DNA of 64,000 nt. Origin: Gluconobacter frateurii (lineage in GTDB: Bacteria; Pseudomonadota; Alphaproteobacteria; Acetobacterales; Acetobacteraceae). Below the pieces are notes generated by a model. The model did not search any database. It was not told where the DNA came from and saw only the letters and a list, made by a program, of their open reading frames with translations. This document shows, one piece after another, positions 19,123-27,682 of this stretch (the stretch's first letter is position 1; each line of letters opens with the position of its first letter). The position numbers and the translations under genes are program-made. The DNA is taken from the NCBI RefSeq assembly GCF_002723955.1, contig NZ_BEWN01000005.1:248001-312000 (forward strand), written 5' to 3'.

Positions 19123-19511
19123 AGCTCTTCACACCTTGCGTTAACCCGAACTCGTCCCGACCGCTTGGCCTGCCCGTCATGGTGCAGGAGGGCTTTTCGT
19201 GGCGGGTTCTGTTTTTCGGCTGGCTGGGCCTCCTGACTTACGGCGCCTGGATTTCCGCCATGATGGCAGCGGCCGTTTCGATCATGCTCCACCTTCTGGT
19301 GACTGCACGATGGGAAATGGCTCTCATCGTCAGCCTGCATGCCGCGCTCGCCACTTTCACGTCCGATATCCGTCTGTGGGAAATGCGCCTGAACGGGCGC
19401 GAGATCGGTGCGCCGATTACTGCCCCCAGCAAGGAAATCGCGCTGCTCCGCTGGGCGGACCAGCAGCCTTCTCCCGTTTCACCCCCGGAGTTCCCATGCG
19501 CGTCGTCGTAA
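19119..19511 (+). CDS. Small membrane protein, DUF2628-like, inside the his operon
   Basis: A 130-residue protein with a phenylalanine/tryptophan-rich hydrophobic core (FSWRVLFFGWLGLLTYGAW and following) and two or three transmembrane helices, ending in a soluble tail. The EGFSWRVLFFGWL pattern resembles DUF2628 proteins. It starts with GTG overlapping the hisB stop and runs 16 bp into hisH, so it is translated with the his genes, although no histidine role is known. A later Met (codon 21, MVQEGFSW) is an alternative start. Confidence 0.7.
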   Translation: MKLFTPCVNPNSSRPLGLPVMVQEGFSWRVLFFGWLGLLTYGAWISAMMAAAVSIMLHLLVTARWEMALIVSLHAALATFTSDIRLWEMRLNGREIGAPITAPSKEIALLRWADQQPSPVSPPEFPCASS

Positions 19512-20134
19512 TTGACTATAACGGTGGCAATCTTGCCTCGGCCGCTCAGGCCGCTCGTAAGGCCGCCACCCTTCGTGGCATCGACGCCGACGTCACCATC
19601 ACCCGCGATGCCGATGCGATCCTGAATGCGGATCGTCTCATCCTTCCAGGTCAGGGCGCCTTCGCGGACTGTGCGGAAGGACTAGGCACGGATCTTCGCA
19701 ATACGCTGGAAACCGCAACTGCTAACGGCACACCCTTTCTGGGCATCTGCGTCGGTATGCAGCTCATGAGCGAATATGGGCTGGAACATGGTCGCACTGA
19801 AGGCCTAGGCTGGATTTCCGGTAATATCCGCCGCATGGACGAAGCTGCGGATGCCGGTTTGCGCCTGCCCCATATGGGCTGGAACACTCTGGACTTCACG
19901 CCCGGCGCGCATCTGCTGACAGAAGGGTTGGAACCCGGCGTACATGGCTATTTCGTCCATTCTTTTGCCCTGCATGACGGCAACCCTGACGAACTGGTAG
20001 CAACTGCACAGTATGGTTCTTCGGTCCCAGCTATCGTCGCTCGCGGCAACCGCTGTGGGACGCAGTTCCATGTTGAAAAAAGTCAGGCTGTCGGCCTTAC
20101 CATCATGGGCAACTTCCTGCGGTGGACATCATGA
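19496..20134 (+). CDS. hisH: Imidazole glycerol phosphate synthase glutaminase subunit HisH
   Basis: A 212-residue class I glutamine amidotransferase that feeds ammonia to HisF. The first strand VVVIDYNGGNL, the nucleophile elbow LGICVGMQL (Cys), and the His-Glu pair in GTQFHVEKS form the catalytic triad. The start at 19496 overlaps the membrane-protein gene by 16 bp, and the stop overlaps the next start (ATGA). Length and motifs are normal. Confidence 0.97.
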   Translation: MRVVVIDYNGGNLASAAQAARKAATLRGIDADVTITRDADAILNADRLILPGQGAFADCAEGLGTDLRNTLETATANGTPFLGICVGMQLMSEYGLEHGRTEGLGWISGNIRRMDEAADAGLRLPHMGWNTLDFTPGAHLLTEGLEPGVHGYFVHSFALHDGNPDELVATAQYGSSVPAIVARGNRCGTQFHVEKSQAVGLTIMGNFLRWTS

Positions 20135-21480
20135 CCGTTACCTGCGAACGCGTCGTCTCGTCCCTGTCTCCCGATGACATGGAAGCCCTGTGCGAGGCTG
20201 TAACGGCGGCCATTCTTGATGGTGGGGGCTTTGGATGGCTGCAGCCGCCTGGCTCTCAGGCACTGGAACGCTACTTCGAGGGCATGCTCCTCGTTCCGGA
20301 ACGCAGTCTTTATGTCGTCCGCGACAAGGGCATGATCTGTGGCGCGGGCCAGCTTGCCCGGCCACCTTCCAGCTATGAAGCCCATGCCGCCACCGTCAAT
20401 CTGACGGGATTTTTCGTAGCGCCCTACGCGCGTGGCCGTGGCCTTGGACGTGCTCTGGCAAACGCCATGATCCAGGGCGCGAAAGCCATGGGCTGCAAGG
20501 TTATTAACTGCGACGTGCGTGAAACGCATGACGCTGCTATCGGGCTGTTCCGGTCGCTCGACTTCGAGCACTGGGGAACCCACCCCTACTATGCACGGAT
20601 CGGAGGCCAGACGGTGCGCGGACTTTTCTTCTCCAAACTTCTCGCCGGTGAACATGAAGCTGCGCGCTGGCAGTCCAGCATTGCCGCGCCAGACGCCGGT
20701 GGCGCACCTGCACCGTCCGAAGCGCCTGAAAAAGCCACACACGGCCTGACGCTCTATCCTGCCATTGATCTGAAAGACGGTGCCTGCGTCCGTTTGCGTC
20801 GTGGCGAGATGGAAGACGCCACGCACTATTCCGATGACCCAGCCGCACAGGCGCGCCTGTTTGAAGAAGCGGGCTGCCGTCACCTGCATGTTGTGGATCT
20901 GAACGGCGCTTTTGCGGGCAAGTCCACGAACATCCCGGCCATTGAATCTATCGTGAAGGCCACGAGCCTACCCGTTCAGCTGGGCGGGGGCATCCGTGAC
21001 ATGGCTGCGATCGAACGCTGGCTGGAGGCTGGAGTGTCCCGCATTATTCTCGGGTCCGTTGCCGTCAAGGACCCAGAGCTGGTCCGTCAGGCAGCGCGCG
21101 CATTCCCTGGGCAGATCGTCGCAGGTATCGATGCCCGTCAGGGCCGCGTCGCAACAGAAGGCTGGGCCGAAGTGTCCGAACTGGAAGCAAATGATCTGGC
21201 TCTTCGCATGGAAGACGCAGGCGTTGCTGCCATCATCTTCACGGAAATCACGCGTGATGGCATGCTGGCCGGTCTGGATCTGGAACAGACGGCTGACATG
21301 GCCCGCCGCCTCTCCATTCCCGTGATTGCAAGCGGTGGCGTCGGCACGCTGAATCACCTGAAGGACTTACGTGAAATTGCTCGCACGGTTCCAGGCATTT
21401 CCGGTGCCATTGTCGGCCGCGCGCTCTATGATGGCCGCATTGCCCTCAAGGACGCCCTGGACGTACTCGGTTCATGCTGA
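20131..21480 (+). CDS. hisA: GNAT acetyltransferase-HisA fusion
   Basis: One continuous 449-codon frame carries two domains. Residues about 1-175 form a GNAT N-acetyltransferase (motif [20 protein letters not shown], motif [18 protein letters not shown]). An Ala/Pro-rich linker (about 176-205) leads to full-length HisA, which isomerises ProFAR to PRFAR. The HisA catalytic aspartates are in [10 protein letters not shown] and VAGIDARQG, with phosphate loops LGGGIRD and ASGGVGTL. No ATG, GTG or TTG sits at the HisA domain start, so a separate HisA product is unlikely. ATG at 20131 overlaps the hisH stop (ATGA); hisF overlaps the 3' end. The GNAT substrate is unknown. Confidence 0.92.
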   Translation: MTVTCERVVSSLSPDDMEALCEAVTAAILDGGGFGWLQPPGSQALERYFEGMLLVPERSLYVVRDKGMICGAGQLARPPSSYEAHAATVNLTGFFVAPYARGRGLGRALANAMIQGAKAMGCKVINCDVRETHDAAIGLFRSLDFEHWGTHPYYARIGGQTVRGLFFSKLLAGEHEAARWQSSIAAPDAGGAPAPSEAPEKATHGLTLYPAIDLKDGACVRLRRGEMEDATHYSDDPAAQARLFEEAGCRHLHVVDLNGAFAGKSTNIPAIESIVKATSLPVQLGGGIRDMAAIERWLEAGVSRIILGSVAVKDPELVRQAARAFPGQIVAGIDARQGRVATEGWAEVSELEANDLALRMEDAGVAAIIFTEITRDGMLAGLDLEQTADMARRLSIPVIASGGVGTLNHLKDLREIARTVPGISGAIVGRALYDGRIALKDALDVLGSC

Positions 21481-22235
21481 AACTCCGCGTCATTCCGTGT
21501 TTGGACGTCAAGGATGGCCGCGTCGTCAAAGGGGTGAACTTCGTCTCCCTTCGTGATGCGGGTGATCCAGTTGAACAGGCAAAACTCTACGACGCCGCTG
21601 GTGCGGATGAACTGACGTTTCTGGACATCACGGCCAGCGTCGAGAACCGGGACACCATTCTGGATGTCGTTCGCCGGACTGCTGAAGCCATCTGCCTTCC
21701 GCTGACGGTTGGTGGTGGCGTTCGTACGTGTGAGGACATGCGGCGTTTGCTTCTGGCCGGTGCGGACAAATGCGCCGTAAACTCGGCTGCCATCAAACGC
21801 CCGGAGCTGATCCGCGAAGCCTCGCAGCGCTTTGGAAGCCAATGCGTGGTCGTGGCGATTGATGCGCGGTCGAATGGTCGTGGTGGCTGGGAAGTCTATG
21901 CCAAGGGCGGCCGCGAACCTACCGGACTGGATGCGGTGGAATGGGCCAAAAAGATGCAGGATCTGGGCGCAGGCGAAATCCTGCTTACCAGCATGGACCG
22001 TGATGGCACGAAGTCCGGTTTCGATCTGGATCTGCTCAGAGCGGTCTGTGGTACAGTGACCATCCCTGTTGTTGCATCAGGCGGCGTTGGCGAACTGCAT
22101 CACTTTGTTGAAGGCGCGCAGGTCGGCGCAAGCGGCCTGCTAGCCGCCAGCGTATTCCATTTCGGACAGTTCCGCGTTGGGGACGTCAAACAGGCACTGA
22201 ATGAGGCCGGCCTTCCGGTCAGACTTGGAGAATAA
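21474..22235 (+). CDS. hisF: Imidazole glycerol phosphate synthase cyclase subunit HisF
   Basis: A 253-residue TIM barrel that condenses PRFAR with ammonia from HisH into imidazole glycerol phosphate and AICAR. Catalytic Asp residues lie in [11 protein letters not shown] and VVVAIDARS, and phosphate-binding loops in LTVGGGVRT and VASGGVGEL. It overlaps the GNAT-HisA gene by 7 bp and is followed by hisE after 4 bp. Confidence 0.97.
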   Translation: MLKLRVIPCLDVKDGRVVKGVNFVSLRDAGDPVEQAKLYDAAGADELTFLDITASVENRDTILDVVRRTAEAICLPLTVGGGVRTCEDMRRLLLAGADKCAVNSAAIKRPELIREASQRFGSQCVVVAIDARSNGRGGWEVYAKGGREPTGLDAVEWAKKMQDLGAGEILLTSMDRDGTKSGFDLDLLRAVCGTVTIPVVASGGVGELHHFVEGAQVGASGLLAASVFHFGQFRVGDVKQALNEAGLPVRLGE

Positions 22236-22239
22236 GGCA

Positions 22240-22614
22240 ATGGCAAAGGCAGCAAAACCGGAAGAGCGTAAGGCATCCCCAGCACGGGAACATGTGCTGG
22301 AACGCCTGTTCGAAACCGTTCAGTCCCGCCGCGGTACGGATCCAACGCTAAGCCATTCCGCACGTCTGATGGCACGCGGACGGAACAAGATTGCCCAGAA
22401 GTTTGGCGAAGAAGCCGTCGAGTGTCTGATCGAGGCCGTGAATGGCAATCGCAAGGAACTCGTCGGAGAAAGCGCTGACGTTCTGTACCATCTGATCGTT
22501 ATGTGGGTAGACGCAGGCGTTTCCCCGGAAGACGTCTGGGCAGAACTGAAGCGTCGCGAAGGTACCAGCGGCATTGCGGAAAAGGCCTCCCGCCCCAAAG
22601 AGAAGCTTGGCTGA
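22240..22614 (+). CDS. hisE: Phosphoribosyl-ATP pyrophosphatase HisE
   Basis: A 124-residue MazG-fold enzyme that hydrolyses phosphoribosyl-ATP to phosphoribosyl-AMP. The metal-binding helices are seen as [13 protein letters not shown] and [16 protein letters not shown] at 22240 follows an AGAATAAGGCA context and leaves a short basic N-terminus; an upstream in-frame ATG would overlap hisF and looks less likely. HisI is not adjacent, so the two activities are on separate proteins. Confidence 0.95.
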   Translation: MAKAAKPEERKASPAREHVLERLFETVQSRRGTDPTLSHSARLMARGRNKIAQKFGEEAVECLIEAVNGNRKELVGESADVLYHLIVMWVDAGVSPEDVWAELKRREGTSGIAEKASRPKEKLG

Positions 22615-22627
22615 AGGAGACGTTTGC

Positions 22628-22993
22628 ATGACCTACGATCATAGCAATATTTTCGCCCGTATTCTTCGCAAGGAAATCCCGTCCCGTACGGTTTACGAAG
22701 ACGATTACGCACTCGCTTTCCACGACATCGCACCGCAGGCACCCATCCACGTGCTGGTCATCCCTAAAGGACCATACGTGTCCATCGCGGATTTCAGCGC
22801 GACAGCCTCTGCTGATGAGATCACCGGGTTCTGGCGCGCTGTAGCAAAGGTCGCGGAAGACGAGGGCCTAACGAAAGAAGGCTTCCGCCTTATCAGTAAT
22901 TCCGGTCCTAATTCTGGACAGGAAGTTCCCCACTTTCACGTGCATCTCTTTGGCGGCACATCTCTTGGGCCGCTACTCTCTAAAAAATCCTGA
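22628..22993 (+). CDS. HIT family protein (HinT-like)
   Basis: A 121-residue histidine-triad nucleotide hydrolase or transferase. The triad motif is intact as HFHVHLF, and the N-terminal NIFARILRKEIPSRTVYED is typical of HinT proteins that cleave AMP-lysine-type phosphoramidates. ATG at 22628 has AAGGAGACG just upstream, a clear ribosome-binding site. It is the last gene of the his operon; such placement is common in alphaproteobacteria. Confidence 0.93.
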   Translation: MTYDHSNIFARILRKEIPSRTVYEDDYALAFHDIAPQAPIHVLVIPKGPYVSIADFSATASADEITGFWRAVAKVAEDEGLTKEGFRLISNSGPNSGQEVPHFHVHLFGGTSLGPLLSKKS

Positions 22994-23001
22994 AATAACG
23001 C

Positions 23002-23030
23002 TTGCCAAGCCCGAGGGGGTCTTCTATTAA
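23002..23030 (+). promoter_or_regulatory. Promoter of tRNA-Glu
   Basis: TTGCCA and TATTAA are separated by exactly 17 bases and end 13 bases before the tRNA. The region from -10 to the tRNA is C-rich (CCCCCTCGCCC), like the GC discriminators of stringently controlled stable-RNA promoters. A dyad, CGAGGGGGT with ACCCCCTCG, overlaps it (23012-23038). Confidence 0.7.
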
Positions 23031-23043
23031 CCCCCTCGCCCTA

Positions 23044-23119
23044 GTCCCATTCGTCTAGAGGCCTAGGACACCGCCCTCTCACGGCGGCAACAGGGGTTCG
23101 AATCCCCTATGGGACGCCA
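23044..23119 (+). tRNA. tRNA-Glu (CTC)
   Basis: A 76-base cloverleaf with encoded CCA. The acceptor stem pairs GTCCCAT with ATGGGAC. The anticodon arm is CCGCC-CTCTCAC-GGCGG, giving anticodon CTC for glutamate, and the T arm is AGGGG-TTCGAAT-CCCCT. It has its own promoter and stands between the his operon and an AT-rich accessory patch, a typical integration point. Confidence 0.95.
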
Positions 23120-23624
23120 CTCAAACTAACGCAGTTTTTTGCGAATTGTAGTGGATAAAGACACTCTCCTGACTTTCCAGATGCTGGATTTGGCCCCCTT
23201 CCTGAGCCAAGTCAGGAAATATGGCTCAGTGTTGGCAGAGGTTCCATGTGAGAGAAGCCGACGAAGTACGATTCGATCCGACAAGTATCTGGGCCGAAAA
23301 GATGATCGAAGGCAAATGTTCGCAAAAGACTTTTGCTTCCTTCGCTTTGGTCCACGCTGACTTAACAAGGAAAGAACTCAAATAGACCCTGGGCGCTTCA
23401 AGGACACACTATTCTCAAAACAATATATCTATCTGGAAACGCTACGCTATCCACGCATAGGAATCCATATGATCAAAAGAACCTTGGATCCAAACCCAAG
23501 CACCTTCCGACCGCTGAAGAAGCTGACTTTTACATTAATTATATGACAAAATTCGCTGTAAAAATTCTTATGTTATCCTTCTCTACACATGAAACAGCCA
23601 TACTTCCTTATTGCTCGTCAGAGC
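23120..23624. other. AT-rich stretch without a clear gene, downstream of tRNA-Glu
   Basis: About 500 bp with noticeably lower G+C than the his operon. The longest sensible frame is a 54-codon ORF at 23221-23385 (starting MAQCWQRFHVREADEV, ending in TRKELK), which I do not recognise and which may be a decayed remnant. No copy of the tRNA 3' end and no integrase was seen here. Confidence 0.5.
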
Positions 23625-24218
23625 TCATGATAATTTCTCAAAATGGCGAACAATCCATGAAATTTCGTAAAGCAGGCCAATAGTTACAAATCCCATATGG
23701 AACCGACGGTTGGTAAAGACAATCGCAGCACTACACAGCACGAGATAAACTGGAACACGGAACCAATACTCGATTGAAAACATAGCGTAATGCGCTCTGC
23801 CTTTAATCAAGGTATCGATCAGATCAAATAGGACCGTGACAGCAAAAAAAGAGAAAAACCATTTTCTTCTGCGAATAAAAAAGTCTTCGTAATCATTATA
23901 ATCGCTTATCGTGTCAGGAAAAAGAAAAGCACTCAAAAAAAACAGAACAATCGCATAGAGAATGAGAAACAAATACGTCTCAAACGTCCAGACGGATAAT
24001 TCAATCAACCATAATTCCCACCACCAGAAATGCATCAGCATCAGAAGTAATGTCAGAACCCAGCCGATGTGAACCGGATAGATGCGCGTTTGGTTGGGAT
24101 GCTGGATTATACGGACAAGGCCCGTCAGAAGACGGGTCATGCTCAGACCGATCACCATCCCCATGATCATGCGCACATGCTGGAAAATATCTGGAGAGGT
24201 CAGCAAATGTGGTTCCAC
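23625..24218 (-). CDS. Hypothetical polytopic membrane protein
   Basis: A 197-residue, strongly hydrophobic protein with about five or six transmembrane helices, rich in Phe and Trp (LMHFWWWELWL, LFLILYAIVLFFLSAFLF), with a charged cytoplasmic loop (DYNDYEDFFIRRRK). I do not recognise a family. Its AT-rich codon use differs from the his and inositol genes on either side, consistent with transfer. It is 42 bp downstream of the secreted-protein gene and may share its transcript. Confidence 0.65.
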   Translation of the reverse strand: MEPHLLTSPDIFQHVRMIMGMVIGLSMTRLLTGLVRIIQHPNQTRIYPVHIGWVLTLLLMLMHFWWWELWLIELSVWTFETYLFLILYAIVLFFLSAFLFPDTISDYNDYEDFFIRRRKWFFSFFAVTVLFDLIDTLIKGRAHYAMFSIEYWFRVPVYLVLCSAAIVFTNRRFHMGFVTIGLLYEISWIVRHFEKLS

Positions 24219-24260
24219 GATCGGCTTACTCCCTGTTAGTTCTGTCTGATCACTTGCGTC

Positions 24261-25025
24261 TTAAGGTATGGCATTGACGATTTCCAACCCGTCGTCTCCA
24301 AAATAAGCAAGGCCCGCACCTATCATGGCCTGGCCGTTTCTGGTGAACAGATCATGGGGGGAGAACTTCTTCAGGGCCTCCAACCACGCGGGAGGAAAGA
24401 CAATATTCCATCTCTGCTGAAGTTCCGAAGCACTATTGATCATTATGAATTTCCGGGCACCCACATTAACTCTCAAAGGAAACGCCACGAACTGCACCGC
24501 GTCGGAGGGTCGGCCATTAATGACAGCATCATAAAATTTTTTAATAGGCTCTTCGAATTGAGAATCATCCTTATTCGTTACATCTTCATACCGATGACCA
24601 ACCCGATAAGAACTACTATCCACACTAACCAATTTCACGGGAACCGTGTGACCATTTCCGCTCCACGTTCCAATAAGACCCGTGCTATTCTCCGCTGTAA
24701 CGGGTACCAGTTTGTTATCAACATAATGGAGTAAAAAAACACCCCCTCCCGGCTCGACAAACCGAAGTTCGGTGTCGATGGTTCCGGTAAGAGGAATATC
24801 TTTAAGATATTTTCTATAATAATAATGACTACCCTTGCGGACCTTATCTTCTGAAAGACTTAATGTCATACCGATTGGCGCATCGCCGACGACACCTGCA
24901 TAGTCATTAAATTCCTGCACGTCTTCAGCCAACGAATGCGCGGGTATACTGACCGCAAGCCCCCAAAGAAGAATACGTATAAATTTGGAGGCATTCCAAC
25001 ATGTCGCACCGATGGTGAGTGTCAT
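24261..25025 (-). CDS. Hypothetical secreted protein
   Basis: A 254-residue protein with a probable signal peptide (IRILLWGLAVSIPAHSLA). The N-terminal half appears beta-rich, with GTIDTELRF, GGGVFLLHYV and GLIGTWSGNG, a pattern seen in uncharacterised secreted proteins that begin with an IGMTLSL segment. The C-terminal half (FYDAVINGRPSDAVQFVAFPLRVNV) resembles an NTF2-like uncharacterised domain. Function is unknown. It sits in the AT-rich patch with the membrane protein downstream. Confidence 0.6.
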   Translation of the reverse strand: MTLTIGATCWNASKFIRILLWGLAVSIPAHSLAEDVQEFNDYAGVVGDAPIGMTLSLSEDKVRKGSHYYYRKYLKDIPLTGTIDTELRFVEPGGGVFLLHYVDNKLVPVTAENSTGLIGTWSGNGHTVPVKLVSVDSSSYRVGHRYEDVTNKDDSQFEEPIKKFYDAVINGRPSDAVQFVAFPLRVNVGARKFIMINSASELQQRWNIVFPPAWLEALKKFSPHDLFTRNGQAMIGAGLAYFGDDGLEIVNAIP

Positions 25026-25320
25026 GATCTCAGTATTCCGGGGCCAAGAGAATGAAGCACAGTTGACGCATCATTTTTCCATATCTGCAGAACAATTTTA
25101 CAGAGTATCAAAAAACAGGGCCAATATTCTCCCCCAGTCACAGGCCGAGAGATTTTGTCGCTGCGAGGGGAGAACCAACCACACTGTCGCCGTCTCCTTG
25201 GACTGATTACATAGTAACCACCCTATAGATCCGGTCAGATCGTTCGGTCGTTCTGAAATCAGAAAGATAATGATGCCCGAGTATGAACGGATTTACAGCT
25301 AAACACTGATAGCCATTTCA
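25026..25320. other. Intergenic AT-rich region, nothing recognised
   Basis: About 295 bp between the secreted-protein gene and the lipoprotein gene. It must hold the promoter of the minus-strand secreted-protein gene. Short ORFs here have no protein character and no clear repeat was seen. Confidence 0.4.
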
Positions 25321-25746
25321 TTATCGGACGTTCTCACTAAGAACACTGTCTGCAGCAAAAAGCCCTGGGTGACTCGGATCGATCTCGCCGGCTCGATAAA
25401 GACGCACAGTGAGCTCATCTCTTGGCTCCGAAAGCTGATAGGTTTTACGAGCCTGTTTCGACCCATATGACGACGACGGGCCGGGAACCTGGGTCTTTTG
25501 CTCGTCCAAGACCACGAAATACTGATAACCAGCATTCTTTGCTGTCGCTGCAGCAGAGCGGAATACCGCCTGCTGTACACTGCTCATTGTGTCTGTCCCT
25601 GCCCCGGCCCCTGAGATGACCGCCGTATGATCGTCAAGCATCCGCGGCGTAGCTTGCACAGTGCTGAAGGCCTCTCCAAGACCTGTGCATCCAGCCGAGA
25701 AAGAGAAGAGGCCCATGATGGTGGCCTTTTTCCATGTCTGCTTCAT
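25321..25746 (-). CDS. Putative outer-membrane lipoprotein (CC0125/CC1285-like)
   Basis: A 141-residue lipoprotein candidate: the signal peptide ends in the lipobox FSAGC. The middle (DDHTAVISGAG, then AAATAKNAGYQYFVVLD) follows the pattern of a small lipoprotein family seen in Caulobacter and other alphaproteobacteria (CC0125/CC1285), in which residues leading to a GYxYF core are conserved. Function is unknown. It lies between the AT-rich patch and the SDR gene. Confidence 0.65.
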   Translation of the reverse strand: MKQTWKKATIMGLFSFSAGCTGLGEAFSTVQATPRMLDDHTAVISGAGAGTDTMSSVQQAVFRSAAATAKNAGYQYFVVLDEQKTQVPGPSSSYGSKQARKTYQLSEPRDELTVRLYRAGEIDPSHPGLFAADSVLSENVR

Positions 25747-25779
25747 AAGGTTTCTCCTCGGGCGCGGACCAGATATTCA

Positions 25780-26553
25780 CTATTTTGTTGTATAGCCGCC
25801 GTTGATCAGAATGGTCTGTCCCGTCATCCACCAGCCTTCCGAAACAAGAAAGCGAACAAATGGCGCAATATCCTCGATATCTGTCAGTCCCGTCTTGCTC
25901 AATGCAGAGAGTGCGGCGGCAGATTTATGATAGGCCACTGCGTCGGGGGCTTCCTGACCATAAAAAAACGGGGTGTCCATCGGGCCTGGACCAATGGCAT
26001 TCACGGAAATGCCACGCGCACCATATTCCTTTGAAGCCGCACGGGTAAAATGTTCAACTGCCGCCTTAGAGCCGGCATATGTGGAATAAAATGGCGTATA
26101 AGCTCCAAGCAGTGACGTTACGAGTGTCAGGAGTTTGCCGTTGTCATTAAGATGGATACCTGCTTCCTTGATAAAGAAATAAGCAGCTTTCGTATTCACC
26201 GCGAACATCGCATCGAACTCGTCTTCCGACGTATCGGCGATAGGCTTCTTCAACACTTTACCAACTGTATTGATGGCAATATCCGGCTTGCCGATAGCGG
26301 CAACTGTATCGGCGAAAAGTTTTGTGTTGGCTGCAGCCGTTGTGAGGTCCGCCTGAAAAGACACTGCCTGAACACCTGCCGCCTTTAGATCGGTAACAGT
26401 CTTATCTGCGTCCTGTTTCGAGGCTGGGCTATTGTAATGGATCGCAATAGCCTTGGCGCCTGCAGCCGCTAGTTCACGGGCAATCAGGCCGCCGAGATTC
26501 TTTGCTCCCCCTGCGATCAGAACGGTTTTTCCCTTGATACTGTGATCTGCCAT
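25780..26553 (-). CDS. SDR family oxidoreductase
   Basis: A 257-residue short-chain dehydrogenase/reductase. The cofactor motif is LIAGGAKNLGGLIA (variant TGxxxGxG), the NAG-like element reads INTVGK, and the catalytic pair is Y-x-x-x-K in YSTYAGSKAA with a Ser upstream (LVTSLLGAY). The C-terminal GQTILINGG is typical. Substrate is unknown; a sugar or polyol ketone is likely in this organism. It is divergent from the LysR gene at 26697, which probably controls it. Confidence 0.88.
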   Translation of the reverse strand: MADHSIKGKTVLIAGGAKNLGGLIARELAAAGAKAIAIHYNSPASKQDADKTVTDLKAAGVQAVSFQADLTTAAANTKLFADTVAAIGKPDIAINTVGKVLKKPIADTSEDEFDAMFAVNTKAAYFFIKEAGIHLNDNGKLLTLVTSLLGAYTPFYSTYAGSKAAVEHFTRAASKEYGARGISVNAIGPGPMDTPFFYGQEAPDAVAYHKSAAALSALSKTGLTDIEDIAPFVRFLVSEGWWMTGQTILINGGYTTK

Positions 26554-26696
26554 GATCCTGTCTCTCCGTAAGGTTCAGAACGTGTCTGGCACGCTTTCCG
26601 TTCAGAAAGATTATCATTCGTGATATCGTTATAAATGCCTCTTTTCTGATAACACTTGTCAGAAAATCAGAACAAACCAAGGCGGATGTATCGACA

Positions 26697-27593
26697 TTGG
26701 ACAGGATCGACCTTTTCCGGATTTTCGCACGTGTCGTGGAAACAGCAAGTTTCACACGCACTGCTGACACGTTGAAAATGCCCCGGTCGACCATTTCGGT
26801 TGCGATCCAGGAACTGGAAACACGAGTGGGAACGCGCTTGCTGGCGCGCACAACCCGTTCCGTTTCCGTTACACCAGACGGGGCGGCCTTTTATGACCAC
26901 TGCCTCCGGATTGTGACCGAGGTAGAAGAGGTCGAGGCTCTGTTCAGTCAGGATGCGGTTCGTCCACAAGGCGTCCTGCGGGTCAATATTCCCGGTCGAA
27001 TTGGGCGGCTGATCATCGCACCTGCATTGCCGGATTTTCTGGAATCCTACCCCGGAATTGACATTGAACTCGGAATGACAGATCGGGCTGTCAATCTGAT
27101 CGAGGATGGGATTGACTGCGTTCTGCGCGTAGGGCCACTACAGGATTCCGGCTTGGTTGGGCGTAAGATTTGCGACCTTGAACTTATTAATGTGGCAAGC
27201 CCTGACTATATCAGACGATTTGGTTCCCCTACTTGCCCGGATGATCTGGGTCAGCATCATGTCATCCGTTACGCCTCACCAACATCCGGTCGCGTAGAGG
27301 ACTGGGAGTGGGTCGAAAATGGCGAAGTACGTTTGAAACCTGTCAAAGGACGCGTTACTGTCAACAGCGCAGAAGCGTCTATCGCATGTTGCCTCTCAGG
27401 GCTGGGATTGATCCAGATTCCGGCCTATGATGTCAAAAATCATCTCGCCGCGGGAGATCTTGTGGAAGTGATGCCGGACTGGCGCGCTGAAGGCCTCCCG
27501 ATGACCATTCTTTATCCGCATCGCAAACATCTTTCGCGTCGCGTCCAGGCATTTGTAGAGTGGGTCGTACCGCTGCTGAACAGTTCTCTTTGA
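26697..27593 (+). CDS. LysR-family transcriptional regulator
   Basis: A 298-residue regulator with the N-terminal winged helix-turn-helix (FARVVETASFTRTADTL, MPRSTISVAIQELE) and a periplasmic-binding-type effector domain. The PRSTIS recognition helix and GRIGRLIIAPALP mark the CrgA/DsdC-like subgroup. The start is TTG at 26697; no in-frame ATG lies close. It stands back to back with the SDR gene (144 bp apart), the classic LysR arrangement for control of a divergent target. Confidence 0.9.
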   Translation: MDRIDLFRIFARVVETASFTRTADTLKMPRSTISVAIQELETRVGTRLLARTTRSVSVTPDGAAFYDHCLRIVTEVEEVEALFSQDAVRPQGVLRVNIPGRIGRLIIAPALPDFLESYPGIDIELGMTDRAVNLIEDGIDCVLRVGPLQDSGLVGRKICDLELINVASPDYIRRFGSPTCPDDLGQHHVIRYASPTSGRVEDWEWVENGEVRLKPVKGRVTVNSAEASIACCLSGLGLIQIPAYDVKNHLAAGDLVEVMPDWRAEGLPMTILYPHRKHLSRRVQAFVEWVVPLLNSSL

Positions 27594-27631
27594 ACACCTT
27601 CAGTCTGGAAGTTTAGCATCGCGCTTTGAAC

Positions 27632-27666
27632 TGAGGCTTCCTCCCAAAAGAGGGAAGGAAGCCTCA
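27632..27666. terminator. Hairpin between convergent LysR and tautomerase genes
   Basis: TGAGGCTTCCTCCC pairs with GGGAAGGAAGCCTCA around a short AAAAGA loop, with one A bulged. It lies between two converging genes and may serve both directions, although neither side has a strong U-tract. Confidence 0.6.
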
Positions 27667-27682
27667 AATCGATAGGCTAACT

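Noticed and set aside
23012-23038. Dyad after the his operon as a terminator
   Set aside because: No U-tract follows, and a 17-bp-spaced promoter for tRNA-Glu overlaps it.
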